64,000 nt of DNA from Ceratotherium simum simum. Taxonomy: Eukaryota > Chordata > Mammalia > Perissodactyla > Rhinocerotidae. The stretch spans positions 13,493,858 through 13,557,857 of the forward strand of contig NW_004454170.1 in the NCBI RefSeq assembly GCF_000283155.1. The letters run 5' to 3'. Numbering within the stretch: position 1 is the stretch's first letter; each line of letters opens with the position of its first letter. Shown here piece by piece: positions 1 to 14,600 of the stretch. A program made the translations under genes and the position numbers. The notes under the pieces were generated by a model, which saw only the letters and a program-made list of their open reading frames with translations, was not told where the DNA came from and did no database searches.

Positions 1-75
1 GATGTACACCTGAAATTTTTACAATGTTATAAACCAATGTTACTGCGATAAACAAAAAATTAAGAAAAAAAAAGA
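1..75 (+). repeat. L1 3' end
   Basis: The start of the window reads as the last bases of an L1 3' UTR (cacctgaaatttttacaatg, then ataaac) followed by an A-rich tail. The body lies outside the window. Confidence 0.6.
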
Positions 76-639
76 CAACTGAGAACAAACCTAAAAAGAA
101 AAAAAAATATATGACTGATATTACTCAAAACTACTTTATTAATTTAGATTGCTGATGCTCATAGTCCTTATATATAAACTATGTGATTTCAAAAATTCTG
201 TCATTCTAATTATTTTAATATGTTCTATTTCCAAGGCTGTAAGCTAACAAAAGCCCATATCTCTTAATATATAAAGCCTTATAGCATAGATGCATTTTTT
301 ATTGGAGGATTACAATTGGGTGACATTTATTCATTTATTATTTGTGTAGTTTCTATTACATATAGAGGTTTTCAGCTGAAGATCTTTTTTATTTTTTAAA
401 TCAATACAGAAAACTCTAACCAGAATTGAATTTCATGACATAAAATGTGTAGAGTTGAAATGTTTCTTTTATATGAATGGAATGATAACAAAAAAGGAAG
501 AATGGCAATAGAAACCAGAGAAGGTATAAAATGTCATAGTATCTAAATAATGCAAAAGAAAATAACTATGGATGAACTAGTATATAAGAAAAATGCAAAA
601 TATAATAGATGAATTTGTTGTTACACTCCATTGCAGTCT

Positions 640-900
640 GATTCTGGAAAGGCAGTAGAGCACAGTGCTTAGGAGCAGGGACTCTGGTCCAGATGCTCTG
701 GGCCTCAATAACTGCTTTGCCTTTACTAGCTGTGCGATCCTAGACAAGTTACTTAGCTTCTGTGTGCCTAGCTTCATTATCTGCAATATGCAAATAATAA
801 AAAAACCTACCTTATTAGGTAAGGGTGAGAAATAATGAGTTGATAGATAGATGAAAAATGCTTGGAACAGTGCAGGACACACAGTAAGTACTACATACCT
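640..900 (+). repeat. MIR SINE
   Basis: Contains the MIR order: gactctggtccagatgctctggg, ctagctgtgcgatcctagac, acttagcttctgtgtgcc and a tail with cttggaacagtgcaggacac. An ancient tRNA-derived SINE; several short indels. Confidence 0.7.
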
Positions 901-1019
901 GTGAGCTATGAGCTAGTAAGGCCATTCTTTACTCAAAGTTCTCAACAATTTTCAGAAAGACACTTCTAAAAATGCTCATTCTTTAAGTAATCTGTCAGAA
1001 TATTTTTTTATATGATAAT

Positions 1020-2160
1020 GACTCCCAAATGGCAGCAGAATGGCCCACTCCAGAAGATACCAATCTTTTTTAGGGGGAGGATTGGCAGTTTAAAAATACT
1101 CTTCTAACTGGGGGAGGGAAAGTACATTATAAACCTAAAATATCAATTTTCACCAGAAAGTAAGGAAGTGTTCAGGAATCATGAGGATATGTCAAGAGGA
1201 CACTGAAGTTATCCTAGAGGATACTAATCAAATCTAGGACAATTTGAGCATCACAATAAATAATAATAGTAGTACATTATAAGCCATTGAATGAAATAAT
1301 ACTTGAGTCTTTACTGATAATAACCAATAAAAAAGAAATAAGAAAGAGAAAGGAAAGATCTTCCTTATATTAGAAAGCCAATAATAGATGTAGAAGATAT
1401 GACAGAGTTAGAAATAACTGTTTTGCAAAGATCATGGTAATAACTAATTTAATCAAGAATCATAAATGAAAGCTAAAACCAGTGGGTGAAAGACTGATTT
1501 AAAAAAAGATGTTTATGTACTCTCAAAGCTCCCCTACAAAATACTTTTTAATTACAAAGGTAAAAATAGTAACTAATAAATGGCAGACACCACTTTAAAC
1601 AAGTGAACAAAGTTAAGGTCACCAGATTGGGACAAAGTTGACACCATGTGCCTCCTGATATGATGCACTGAGAAGGACACAAAATCATTTCTGTGATGTT
1701 TCTGCCAAAATGAAAAACCTGAATCTACTCATGAGGAAATATCAGACAAATCCAAATTGAAAACTCTTCTACAAAATGATTGGCCTGTATACCTAAAAAA
1801 TATCAAGGTCATGAAAGGCAAAAATAGACTAAGAAATTGTTTCAATTAAAAGAGACTAAAGAGACATGATAAATAAATGCAAGTGTGATCCTGGATTGGA
1901 TCTTGGAATGGGGAAAAAAAGAGTTATAAAGCATATTACTGGGACAACTGACAAAATTTGCATGTGGACTGTGGATTAGACAATAAGATTAATAACAGTA
2001 TTGTATTAATGTCAAATTTCCCAATTTTTATAATTGTACTTTGTTTATGAAAGGGAATGTCCTTGTTTTACGAAATACACACAATTGGTGAATCTGGATA
2101 AGGGTATATAGAAGTTCTTTGTACTGTTCTTGGAAGTTTTCTAGAAGACTGACATTATTA
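1020..2160 (+). repeat. old L1 3' UTR-like repeat (L1ME type)
   Basis: Strings such as caaatctaggacaatttgag, aataatacttgagtctttac, gtgatcctggattggatctt and gaatgtccttgttttacgaa match, from memory, the 3' region of old L1ME-type elements. No coding capacity remains. Confidence 0.5.
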
Positions 2161-2169
2161 AAAGTAAAC

Positions 2170-3530
2170 TCTTACTCAACAAAAAAATCTCATCAAACTA
2201 TGGGAGGCAAAAACTAATAGAATTGCAAAGAGAAATAGATGAATCCACTATCATAGTTGGAGACTTCAACACCCCTCTGTCAGAAACGGACAGACCCAGC
2301 AGGCAGAAAATTAATAAGGAAATAGTTGAACTCAACAACACCATTGATCAACTGGATATAACTGACATGTATAGAGTACTTCATCCAACAACAGTACAAT
2401 ACACATTCTTTTCAAGCTCACACGGAACATTCACCAAGACAAAACACATTCTGGGCCATAAAATATACCTTAACAAATTTAAAAGAATAGAAATCATACA
2501 GTGTCTGCTCTCAGACCACAATGGAATTAAACTAGAAATCAATAATAGAAAGATAATTGGAAAATCCCCAAATATGTGGAGAGTAAACAACATGCTTCTA
2601 AATAATACATGGGCCAAAGAAGAAACCTCAAGAGAAATTAAAAGTACTTTGAACTAAATGAAAATGAAAACATAACTTATTAAAATTTGTGGGATGCAGC
2701 AAAAGTGGTGCTTAGAGGGAAATTTATAGCATTGAATGCATATTAGAAAAGAAAAAAGATCTAAAATCAATAATCTAATTTTCCACCTTAGGAAACTAGA
2801 AAAAGAAGAGCAAATTAAATCCAAAGTAGGCAGAAGAAAAGAAATAGAGGAGAAATCAGTGAAATTGAAAAAAGGAAATCAATAGATGAAATCAATGAAA
2901 CCAAAAGCTGGTTGTTTGAAAAGATCAATAAAAGCAATAAGCCTCTACCCAGGCTAACTAAGAAAGAAAAAGAGAGGGCACAAATTACTAATATTAGAAA
3001 TGAAGGAGAGACCATCACTACAGACCCTCTGGACATTAAAAGGGTAATAAAGGAATACTATGAACACTCTATGCCCATAAATTTGATAACCTAGATGAAA
3101 TGGACCAATTCCTTGAAAGACACAATTTGCCAAAATTCACACAAGAAGAAATAGTCTGAATAAGCCTATATCTATTAAAGAAATCGAATCAATAATTAAT
3201 AACCTTCCAAAACAGAAAGCACCAGTGCCAGATGGGTTCACTGCTGAATGCTACAAAACATTTAAGGAAGAAATTATACCAATTCTCTACCATCTCTTTC
3301 AGAGGATAGAAGCAGAGGAATTACTTCCTAACTCATTCTATGAGGCCGATATTACCCTAATATCTACTACAAAGATACTACAAGAAAAGATACTACAAGA
3401 CAAAGATACTACAAGAAAAGAAAACTTACAGGCAAATATCTCTCATGGACACAGATGCAAAAATCCTCAACAAAAGATTAACAAGTTGAATCCAACAATG
3501 TATAAAAAGAAAAATCTCTTTTGTCCCTAA
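2170..3530 (+). mobile_element. L1 fragment, ORF2 endonuclease to start of RT, broken
   Basis: The 144-codon reading frame at 2223-2657 carries the L1 AP-endonuclease motifs GDFNTPLS and SDHNGIKLEI. Further pieces at 2912-3094 and 3225-3530 match the linker and the start of the reverse transcriptase domain. Frame changes and stops separate them, and both element ends are missing. A short local repeat of gatactacaag sits near 3370-3420. Antisense to HMCN1. Confidence 0.85.
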
Positions 3531-4164
3531 GATTCTGACATACTCCCTGGCTGAGATAGACTATCTTAGGCCATCTGCTCATTTTATAGTGGTATGCTGA
3601 TAAATGTTTAACCACCACCTCTCTGAGAGTAGAGAAGGAAACTCTGATTTGCAGCATCTGCTGATTTTTCTCAGTACTTCCACCATGGTTGATATCTACC
3701 TAACAATACGACGTCACTAAACTCTCAGTTGGGAAGAGATACATGCTTTCATTTGCTGGCTCCAGGACATCACTGACATTACGCCAAAGTAATAGCTAAA
3801 TTCAGTCAATTTAGGGGCTAGGGAATAACCAGCAAAAGTCTAACACACAGTAAGCCAATAGAACAGTGAGCAAAACAACAGTAGGCCAATAGTTACTCTA
3901 CATAAAGGAAAAAACCTGACTTTTATTTTAGGACATTCACAAATCTCATATAGCTTTTCATTATATAGATATCATAGCTGAAAAACTGTACAAAGATTGC
4001 TCTAATCAAGTATTTCTGGCTCTTGTTACTTTGATATATTATGCCATTATAATTAGCTTTCTAATTCTTGGAGATTTAAAAAAACAATTTTGGCTTTTGG
4101 TTTATTTAAGTTTTCGTGATAATATTTTATTTTTGTAATATAGTGGAAGTTCTGAACTGCAAAT

Positions 4165-4320
4165 CAAGATACTCAGGATCCTAGTGAATAGGCTTGGGAA
4201 TCAGAGAGACCTGGGTTCAAATCCCTCATTCACTTTTTACTAGCTTTGTGACCTCAGTGAATTAATACATATTTTATGAATGTTAGTTTCCTTATCTGTA
4301 CAATAGGATGCAATACCCAA
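4165..4320 (+). repeat. MIR SINE
   Basis: Shows gcttgggaatcagagagacc, tgggttcaaatccctcattc, ctagctttgtgacctcagtg and tagtttccttatctgtac, the MIR core in order. Confidence 0.75.
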
Positions 4321-4379
4321 TACAGCAGATAACTATCTCATTTTGGTTTGTGAACAACCCTTTTTGACCATCTCTACTA

Positions 4380-4545
4380 AGGTGTCTCTCCCAGTTATGC
4401 TCTATCACTTCCACTCTTTGAGTCTGTTCAGTTTGCTTATCAATATCTGAATGATATTATCTATCATTCTAACTCTAGCAATTGTAACAGTGCCCAGAGT
4501 ACAGAGTGGGTGCTCAATAAATATTTGTTGGATGACTGAATGAAT
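4380..4545 (+). repeat. L2 3' end
   Basis: Ends with tgggtgctcaataaatattt and gttggatgactgaatg, the typical LINE-2 3' terminus. Confidence 0.55.
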
Positions 4546-5034
4546 AAACGAATGAACTAATGAGCAAAGAGCCGCTCTTCTACTCCACATGACTTCTTTC
4601 AGGCTGTCGAATAAGGAGCCCAGCCCCTCTTGACACATTGTGGGCAAGCAGCCCAAGCTGGTTATCTAAGTATCCTTCTCTTGGACTCAGTTGACTTTAG
4701 AGGTGAACAAGGGACCCAAACAAAATCAAACAGCGTTCCTTCTCAGAGGCTGATATGAATTCTGAGAGAGAGAGGAACTCTTAGATTATAAGGCACCTGT
4801 GAGCCAGTAGCTGCCAACAGTCATTTTTTCCACCACAAGGAAAGAGTTCAATGGAGAATAAAGCCAAAGAGACAAAAGCAGAGATGAGAGATGGAAAACA
4901 CACTAGGAAAAATATAGGATTCAGTCATACCTGAAAGTAGAATTTTCTACTTAGGCTTATTTAAGTTTAATTTCTGTCACTTTAATCTGAAAGAGCCCTA
5001 AAAAATATCTATGTTGTTGGGTTGTTTCACAAAG

Positions 5035-5215
5035 TCAAAACCAACATGTATATAAAGCACTTAGCATGGTTCCTAGCACAGGATATGTATGCAGTGAACG
5101 GTAGCTATTATGATTTTACCCCTCACCAAGTCTTTAACCTCTCTAGGCTTGATTTTTCTCACCTGAAAATGAACGGATGAATTAGATGTTACCTAAGGTC
5201 CTCATCATCTCCAAA
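5035..5215 (+). repeat. MIR pieces
   Basis: A MIR 3' portion (gcacttagcatggttcctag) is followed by a MIR interior (cctctctaggcttgattttt), so two partial copies or one rearranged copy. Confidence 0.45.
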
Positions 5216-5497
5216 AATTCTACAATTTTGTAAATACTTATGTTTTCCCTACACGATGAAAAATACACCACAGTTTGGAGCCTTTTATCATGTTCAATTA
5301 AATCAGGTACTTTACTTAACATTGACTAATGTCATACTTCCACAAGTTTATCCATGAGACAGAACTAAGAACATAGAGAATGAATATATTCAAAGGTAGA
5401 AGCCAGAACATCTGTTCACAACAAAGAGGAAAAGGTAATTATAACTCCTTTATAGGAGTTAAAAATACAAAAGTTTTGCTCATCGGTGGATTCTCAC

Positions 5498-5668
5498 CTG
5501 GGCAAGGCCTAAGGTTGCACATGATTATTTCCACAACACTCCCTTCACATGGCCGCCCACCATGTTGAGCTGACGGATTATTGCAAGTTCTGGTCCTAGT
5601 TCGGTTGCCACGTCCACAGCTCCTTGTGCATTCTTCCCAAGAGCTCCATTCTGACCAGCTACCATCCA
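5498..5668 (-). CDS. HMCN1: HMCN1 exon: second TSP1 repeat
   Basis: 171 bp, 57 residues, phase 1 in and out. It starts [14 protein letters not shown] with a full W-x-x-W-x-x-W ladder, the usual C-mannosylation motif, followed by CTRSCG. NRT is an N-glycosylation sequon. It ends NLRPCP. No third TSP1 exon is visible between here and the window edge, so the next intron is at least 5.5 kb. Confidence 0.94.
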
Positions 5669-8600
5669 CTATGCAAAGGTGAAACATTACACCATCGTAT
5701 ATATTTCAACTGAAAGTACTAATACTGAGACAATCCATAGTTAGGGAACAGAAATGAGTATCTATCAAACATGTGCCTATTCGTTGAATGAAGAGGTGTA
5801 CCTGGACACAGCTTATGTTGACAGTTTCTCATTTCTGAATCCAACCCTTGGCAAGGCTTCCCACCATTGGCTGGGAAGGGGCTGTTGCACAGACGACTCC
5901 TCTTTTGGATGCCTCTTCCACAGGTGACACTGCAGGATCTCCAGGCAGACCACTGGGAAAATCCACCGTTAACTGCAAATAAAACATTGTACTTTGTTTT
6001 TGTAAATAAAAAAACGGTAAGTTGGATTTCACTTAAGATATGCACTGAGTCTAGAGCTGAATCTATAACTGCTGAGAAATTGCATATGGAAGCACTCCTT
6101 TACGGTAAAATTAAAATCTAAGCATGAGAGAAGCATTTCAAATAGTTAACTAGTGTTTCTTCCCAGCTCCACTCCTGACTCACTTGGACATGGCTGCTGC
6201 AAGAGTTAGAAACCAAGAAGTTTATACAGTATACCGTTTACGTTTTGGAAATGTCATTCTTTTTTTCTTTTTGGTGAGGAAGATTAGCCCTGAGCTAACA
6301 TGCGTTGCCAATCCTCCTCTTTTTGCTGAGGAAGAGTGGCCCTGGGCTAACATCTGTGCCCACCTTCCTCTACTTTATATGGGATGCTGCCACAGCATGG
6401 CTTGACAAGTGGTGTGTCGGTGCGAGCCCAGGATCCGAACCTGCGAAACCCAGGCCACCATAGCTCAGTGCGCAAACTTAACCACTATGCCACCAGGCCG
6501 GCCCCTGAAATAAGTCATTCTTTAAAGAAAAATACATGCATTCATTTCTGAAAATAAATTTGACTTAGTTTTGAATCAAAAATTCAGTTTGGCATTTTGA
6601 ATTATTGACACTTTACAGCTCTAATCTGTATTGTTTTAGTCTCCTCAGTCTGTAAATTGTGATGTGATTTTTGTCTTATCTCCATAATCTAGAAGTATCT
6701 TAAGGGTAAAGGAGACTTGGACTAAGATGCTTAATAATTTTTATGATCTGGGTTGACCCAAGTGCTGTTTAATATGAATATCCCTTTGATCACACTCACC
6801 CTGGACTGTGACCGGCACTCTGACAAGGACAGAACCCATCAAGTTTCGAGCAACACATTCATATTCAGACGTATCTTCTTTCTGAGCGGCAGCGATGTAT
6901 AACGAGTTGTTGGACAAAACATGAACTCGGTCATCCCAGGGGATAGAGTGCCCTTGACGTGACCATGTAACGGTTGGATGAGGTTCTCCAGTTGCCTGGC
7001 AATTCAATACGACTTTGCCACCAGCATTAATAACAGTTCCTACTGGCTCAAGAGTGATAACAGGAGGACCTACAGAAAAGAGCACATAGCATTTGTTAGT
7101 TTTGTGGAGCTATATTAACATTTTTCTCAATATTACAGTAACTATTTTTGAAAAAAAATTAGGCTGATCTATTTATAAAACACTGTAGCTTCTCAACTAC
7201 TATGGTTGTAATTGCCACTGATAGAATTTTACTTAGTAAATGTCAAAAATTTAAAATCCGTAAGCAGATTAGCTTAGAGCATGGGCTCTGCAGTCATGTT
7301 TTCTGGATTCATATTGTGCCTCTGCTCCCTACCACCTCTCTGAGCCTTTATGTCCTTAAAAATGGTGTCTTCAGAGGATTCTTGTTAAGACCCCACTAAG
7401 ACGATGTAAGCACAGCTCTTTGACAGGGTAAACACACAATATTATTAGTACTATTGTTATTTCATTGTTTTTTCAGTCTGTGTTTTACATGGTGAATATT
7501 CACTTCTTTCCCCTACATAATTTTTGAGGTAAAGAGTCATTTTTAACTTATTCTTTCATTATTGGTCATCATTCATTTATTCAATAAACATGTACTGAGA
7601 GTCTACTGTTCTCCAGGCATTGTGCTAGATGCTGAGGGTACAGAGATAACAGATATAACTTCTAGTCTCAAGCAGCTCATAGTCCACTGATGAGACAGGC
7701 AAGTAACTAATTATTTAGCTCTGCTATAATATACCTATAGAATTTGGTAAAAGAATAGGTAGAATAGAATTTAGTATAGAATAGCTAAATATGTGGCAAT
7801 ATGGGAGTATAAACAATGGTAACTTAATAGATCAAACAAAACCAGGTCACTGGAAATGGAGAGGAAAAGGAAGACATTCAAGAATTATTAAGAAAGGAAT
7901 GATAGGACTTTGTCATTGAATGGTATGGAGTAAAAGGAGGAATTGATGACTACAAAGTTTTGACTTGGGTAATATAGTGTATGTTTGCACAATTCAATAG
8001 AACATAGGAGAAAAAACAGATTTGTTGGGAGGGAGTAAGGAATGATTATTTGCATACACTTAGAACTGCTGAGCTTCAGGTATCTGTGGGACATTCATGT
8101 AGAGACATCTAGACGGCAGCTCAGAATAGACATATGGGCTAGAAACACAGATTTATGAGTCTTTCATGAGTGGGTAAGATTGCTTCAGATCTGAGTCTAA
8201 AATGAGAGGAAGAGGGCCAAAGACAGAAACTATTGCAAATCATGATTTAAGAGCTGGACAGAAGACAAGCCTATGAATGATACTAAGAACTGATGACTGA
8301 GGTAGGAAGAAAATCAGGAGAAAATGGTACCCTGGCAAGCAAAGGAAGGAATTTCAAGAAGGAGCGAGAGGTTAACAGTATGTATAGTGGATAGCTACTC
8401 AAATGGAGTGGCTGGAAAGAAGGCAAAAGCAGCTGTACATAGCTGCTGACAGAATGTTTATCTTTATACTGGTCTATAGTGTCAAGAAAGATAAAAAATG
8501 AAAGACTTCATGGCAGAGAAGCAGCTTGAACTGGATTTTCAAAAGTGGGTAAGAATTGATACAGGACAAGGCAGCCTACTTGGAGAGAAGGAAATAGCAT

Positions 8601-11600
8601 GCAGATGGATTCAGCTTTGAAAAAATGATTCACTCTGGAGAGGAGTAATGTACATGGACATTAAAATCTTAAAAGAAATCTTAAAAGTCTTAGAAAAGCA
8701 GAAGGGTTTACATTTGAGTAGGTAAGCAAAGGGGAGCGTGTATATTCTCGAAGGAACGTGATGGGATGAAAGAAGTGTTTTAGTGAGATTGAACCGAATG
8801 GTGGAATGATTTGCTCAATGAGAGGTAATGAATATCAGATAATTCGGGGTGGTGGCTGCATGTTTTAGATTGAGAAGTATATCTGAAATAACAGAGCATA
8901 AAGCAAAAATATAAGTAAAATGTGTTTTATTGTGACACTAATATGCTAGTATTTTATGTACAGTATTACTGACATGTTGTCTTTTACAAATGTAATTATT
9001 TCATATGAGGTTTGACTCTCCTAGTGAGTATCATTAATGCATCATTCATACATATGCCCACATCATCCTACATAATTGCCTTCCTATCTGATGTTTACAT
9101 TAATCTCACTCTAGGAACTTTCAGGGCAGGGGCTTTTATTTCTCTCCTAGTGTTCAGATTATATTATGTATTTAATCAACTGTTGCTGAATGAAGTAAAT
9201 GCCTCAGATGAATCACTCAACACTAAATGACAACATAGTGACTAAATGAGCTCATCTGTTCGTATTATTATGGTCAAAAAAAGTGTCAAAACTCAGAATC
9301 TTAATTTAGATACCATATTTCTAATTGGCATCTAAATTTCCAATTGCACATCAGGCTATAAATTAATTCAACAAGAAAATTCCATATGTACATCTTTCAA
9401 GGTTGAATTAATTCCACTGGTCACATAATGATCAGTTAAATATGACCATTTTACCTAAACGAAGGCATTGTTTCTGGTGTTTAATCTTAATTTTATACAA
9501 ATTATATTTTTGGCTGGTTTTATATGCCTCATTTATTAAAATGAATTTATCACTGGTATGTGTAGATGAGCTGATTGAATACAGTCCTTCCTAAACTGGG
9601 CCAGTGGAACACTCTTCCAGGAGAGATTAATCACGTGATATGGCAAAGAGGCGAGGAAGGCTTCATGGAAATAACATTTATTTGGGAAATGTGGCATACA
9701 ACAGCCTCCTTTTGTTGAGTCATAACTCATATCAGCGTATTAACATTTCTGGAAAGATCTGCAGTAAAGAAACTTGGTACTCTTAAGCAGGGCTTGGCAT
9801 ATACTAGTGTTCTTTATATATTTAATAAATGAATGAACTTTGTTTAATCTATTTTTTCTCAGACTTATTTGACCATGGAACATTACTTTTTTCCTAACAA
9901 CATCCCACAAGGTTATCATTTCATAGATACGTACTTTAATAAAACACTGTCTTAGCAAGATATGAAAACAATGTATGTGTCCATTGCTGATGAATGGATA
10001 AAGGATGAACAAAGAAAAACATATAAAATGAAATATTATTCAGTGATAAACAAGAAGGAAATCCTGCCATTTGTGACAACATGGATAGACCTGGAGGGCA
10101 CTATGTTAAGTGATAAGACAGACAAAGTGAGACAAATAGTGTACGGCATCACTTACACGTGAAGTCTAAGGAAAAAAAAAGTCAAACTCAGAAACAGAGA
10201 GTAGATTGGTGGTTGCCAGGGACTAAGGAGTGGGGGAAATGGGGAGATGTTGGTCAAAGGATATGAACTTTCAGATATAAGATGAATAAGTTCTGAGGAT
10301 CGAATGTACAGCATGGTGACATTTAATAATTCTGTATTGTATACTTGAAATTTGCTAAGTGAGTAGATCTTAAGTATTCTCACCCCAAAGACCAAATCAA
10401 AACAAAATTGTAACTGTGTGAGGTAATAGATATGTTAATTAACTTGATTGTGGTAATCATTTCACAACATATACGTATATCAAATCATGTTGTACACTTT
10501 AAATATAAACACTTTTATTTGTCAATTATACCTCAATAAAGCTGAGGGATAAACACTGTCTTAGATATTTAGTAAATATCTAGTAAATGGTAAAGTCTTA
10601 CAGAATAGTAGTTTGGCAAATAGCTGTTAGTAAGTGCTAGACTGAAGTATCTCTCAATAGTGAATGAAGAAAATGTAAATTCATCCCTTTAAATACTGAG
10701 CCTATTCACAAAATAAGTTGGTTTGCTAAATTCTCAACCCAATGACGTTGTCGTCGGGTCAACCCCTGAAGAGGATCTGGAGACCATCCATTGGGCCACT
10801 GGAGTCTTTCATGTTTCTCTGGTTATGAAAGCTCTGTCTTCTGAAGGGCTTCACGATGAGCATGACAATCCTGCCCAGAGCACATACCGATTTCATGGCA
10901 GATTGATAGCAATCCACCTGGAGCACTTTTGAGCTTGTTTACATTAGTCTTTATTTTTAATACATATTTTTTGTGTGTGAGGAAGATTAGCCCTGAGCTA
11001 ACCTCCACTGCCAATCCTCCTTTTTTTGCTGAGGAAGATTGGCCCTGAGCTAAATCTGTGCCCATCTTCCTCTATTTTATATGTGGGACGCCTGCCACAG
11101 CATGGCTTGATGAGCGGTACGTAGGTCCGTGTCCAGAATCCGAACCTGCAAACTTTGGGCCGCCGAAGAAGAGTGCGTGAACTTAACTACTACACCACCG
11201 GGCTGGCCCCTTTAATACATATTTTTAAAGTGCTATAAAATGACATCTTTGTAAGCACGTTACAAAAGCAGTGGTGACCTATAAGAAGGGCACTTGACTG
11301 GATATATTGCAAACAAAAACACCTCTGCAGCCAAGTAATTGCAATCTTGAACTACATGTTTTGATAAACAGAAAAATCTCTGTATAAAAACACTTGTCAG
11401 TCTTATGCTTGATAACAATTGCTCCACTGGTAGCAGAAAACTAGACACATGCTGAAAGGCATCATTAATGTACTTGCTATAAGTTAAAGAAAATGAATAT
11501 TCTTTATTAGGCAACATTTCTTAAATTAGGTGTTTGATTAGAGTTTAGCTAAGCAGCTTACTCTGCAGAGTCAGACTCATGCTGCGCTCCACCACCCCAG

Positions 11601-14600
11601 CTTCATTGGCAGCTACACATGTGTAGTCACCGGCGTCTTCATTCTATGGAAATAAGCAGTGTTTAATAAAAATGTGAGCCCACAGAGCAGAGCAGGTAAC
11701 TTTTTCACTATGATGCTAGTTTATATAAAACTTCATTTTTGAGAAGACATTTTAACGGAAACAGAAAAACCTACACATATTTAACGTCAAAAATAGGTTT
11801 AAAAAGAAAGAAAAAGAAGAAAAAAAATTCCTAGTCTAAATTTTTTCAAAACAGCCTATTATTGCTCTCTAGGAATAACACTTGCTACGAAATCAAAGCA
11901 AAAATAACATTTTTAATCATCATCTATCCAAAAGTCTCTTACTAAAGACATACGACTATCTACTGGGGCTTTGGGGGAAAAAATAAATAAATAAAACTTT
12001 AAAAAAAAATAAAAAAAAAAAGAAAAATGCTAGTGCTATGCTTATAGATATTTTTAAAAGCAATAAAATAATCAGGATAAATGAACAAATACCAAGTCTT
12101 TTCTAGTGGGGTTTATTAAAAAAAAACATTAAGCTTGACCTCTAGAGAGCTTGAAATTTAGGAGAGAAAGTGAAAAACTAATTTACTGGTAATGATAAAT
12201 CACAGAATGTAAGTCACAAATTTATACATATATGGTATAGAAAATACATACCATATGAGTTTAGATTTGGTGACTAATTAGAGACAGATTTTGCTAAGGT
12301 CTTATGACCAGGAGAATTCTGGTCTTATTAATAGAAACAGTAAGTCAATAAAGGGGAACTGAACTGCAGGAAGTAGAGGAGGATGGGAGGAGGAAGACAG
12401 TTTTTGATTTAGATGTTTAATCAGGAGTATCAATGGATTACCCAAACAGAAATTTCTAGTAGGAAGCTGTAAATGGAACTTGAAAGAGTTTCAGGGTTGG
12501 AGATACATATTTAGGAGCCTCAAATTGTATGGTGAAAAGAAAATTGGTACAGTCATGTGTCGCTTAACAGCGGGATATGTTCTGAGAAATGTGTCGTTAG
12601 GTGATTTTGTCGTTGTGCAAACATCACAGAGTGTACCTACACAAACCTAGGCAGTATAGCCTACTACACCCCTAGGCTATAGGGTACTAATCTCATGGGA
12701 CTACTGTCGTATATGTGGTCCGTCGTTGATCTAAACGTCATTATGCAGTGCATGATTGTATTAACATTGGTATTAGAAGAAGTACCAAGGACTTTAGAAG
12801 TAGTAATAATTGTATAGAGGAAAAGGGGGGAAAGTGGTAATGAAGATGCCTGAGACCTTTTAGTGTTACAGCATCTAAGGGAGAAATCATCTCAAAATCA
12901 GAGATAATCAGCAAGTTCTAACTCTGAAATAAAACCAAGGAGAATAAAAGACTGAGAGTGGTCTATTTAATTAGGTGATTAGATGGTATATTTTAATTAT
13001 TATTTCAATTAATTCAACAATGGGTTAACAAATTACCCATATGTAGTCTATCTGAGAAATTTTTATTTTTTATTTTATTTTTTTATAATTTTATTTATTT
13101 ATTCTTTCCCCCAAAGCCCCAGTAGATAGTTGTATGCCATAGCTGCACATCCTTCCAGTCGCTGTACGTGGGACGCGGCCTCAGCATGGCCGGAGAAGCG
13201 GCGGGTCGGTGCGTGCCCTGGGTCCGAACCCAGGCCGCCAGCAGCGGAACACGCGCCCTTAACCGCTAAGCCACAGGGCCGGCCCTGAGAAATTTTTAGA
13301 TAAAAATCTCATTTACTTGATGCCCAAATTAGAATAACTTAAAGCACCAGGCATTTTCCGAATTACTAAAGCTTTTGCAAAGCCTAATGTAGTTATAGGC
13401 TTTGTGATGAAATCTACTCTATAATTTATTTGCAATTGTGTTTGTAATTCTTCATTCTAAAACAGATTCTTCATTCCTCATTCTAAAACAAATTTGAGGT
13501 AGTTATCTACTGATGTTAAATAATAGGTCGATGATCAGGAACAAAGCAGCAAAATTATTTTATTGCTTGTACTTCTTTGACAGGCCTAAACGTCATCAAT
13601 TTGAACCATTGTTTCAGTTTTTTAAAAGAATCCATTGATTCAGATTTTATGATTAAAATAGGAATGCATGAGAAACTTTTCCCATCCATAGCACCTACAC
13701 AGAGGTATCGATTGTGGCAAAGTGTGCATGGACAAGTGAGTGACTTACTACAGTGCCATAAATGGCCAGGGAGCCATTGCCAAGTTGCCGGATTCTGTGG
13801 CTAATTTCAATATCCATCCCCTTTCTGCTCCACTGGATGGTTGGAGCGGGATCTCCTCTCACCTCACAATTCAGGATTGCATTACCACCAAGTGGTTCAA
13901 TCCAGTTGGAAGGGTAATCACCTTTGAAGACTGGAGGTTCTGGGAAATAGCACAAGACAAGTATAAGGAAAAGGAAGCTCTGATAATTTCTTTGTGATTT
14001 TGACCCATTTGGAAAGAAAATTTGGTGAAGAGGGGAAAAGCCATTTTTGAACCCCATCAATTTTCCAGAATCAACTGCTTATGCTAATCAACCAGATAAT
14101 TTTGGCAGTTTCAATAATCTAAGTGGATCATTCCATTTTGTGCCAAATGACCTCTTTACTTACTGCTTACCTACTTTTGAGTTGAATGTTCATAATTTTT
14201 TTTTATTTCTCATGAATTTGCACATCTGTGAAATAAGACTAAATGGATTAATAAACTGAAGTATTTTTGTATTACTACATAATAATAAAGCCACACACAA
14301 ACCATTCATTATAAATAAATCACAAATTAAAAACAGAGCACTTCTGCCTACCTTTCACATAAACAAATCCAATTGCCTTCACAAAACCAACGCTGTTCTC
14401 TGCTGTGCACACGTAAGTACCTGAATCCTCTTTTGACACTCTTTCAATAACAAGTTCACTATGTCCATTGACACTGTCAAAGTGGGCTAAGGGAAATAAG
14501 TTAGAAAACAACACAAATGCCTCTCAGTAACCTACGAAAATAATCACAACAGCTCAATATTTTGGAGGTCAGATTTATGAGTTGAACCAAAGCAATTGAA

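Larger units (their letters stand above)
1..5497 (-). other. HMCN1: HMCN1 downstream intron (partial)
   Basis: No third TSP1 exon is seen. It holds an L1 3' end, MIR copies, an old L1 3' UTR-like stretch and a broken L1 ORF2 fragment. Unexplained parts are about 80-640, 3540-4165 and 4660-5030. Confidence 0.65.

Noticed and set aside
2223..2657. 144-codon plus-strand frame as a host gene
   Set aside because: It carries L1 endonuclease motifs and is part of a decayed L1.
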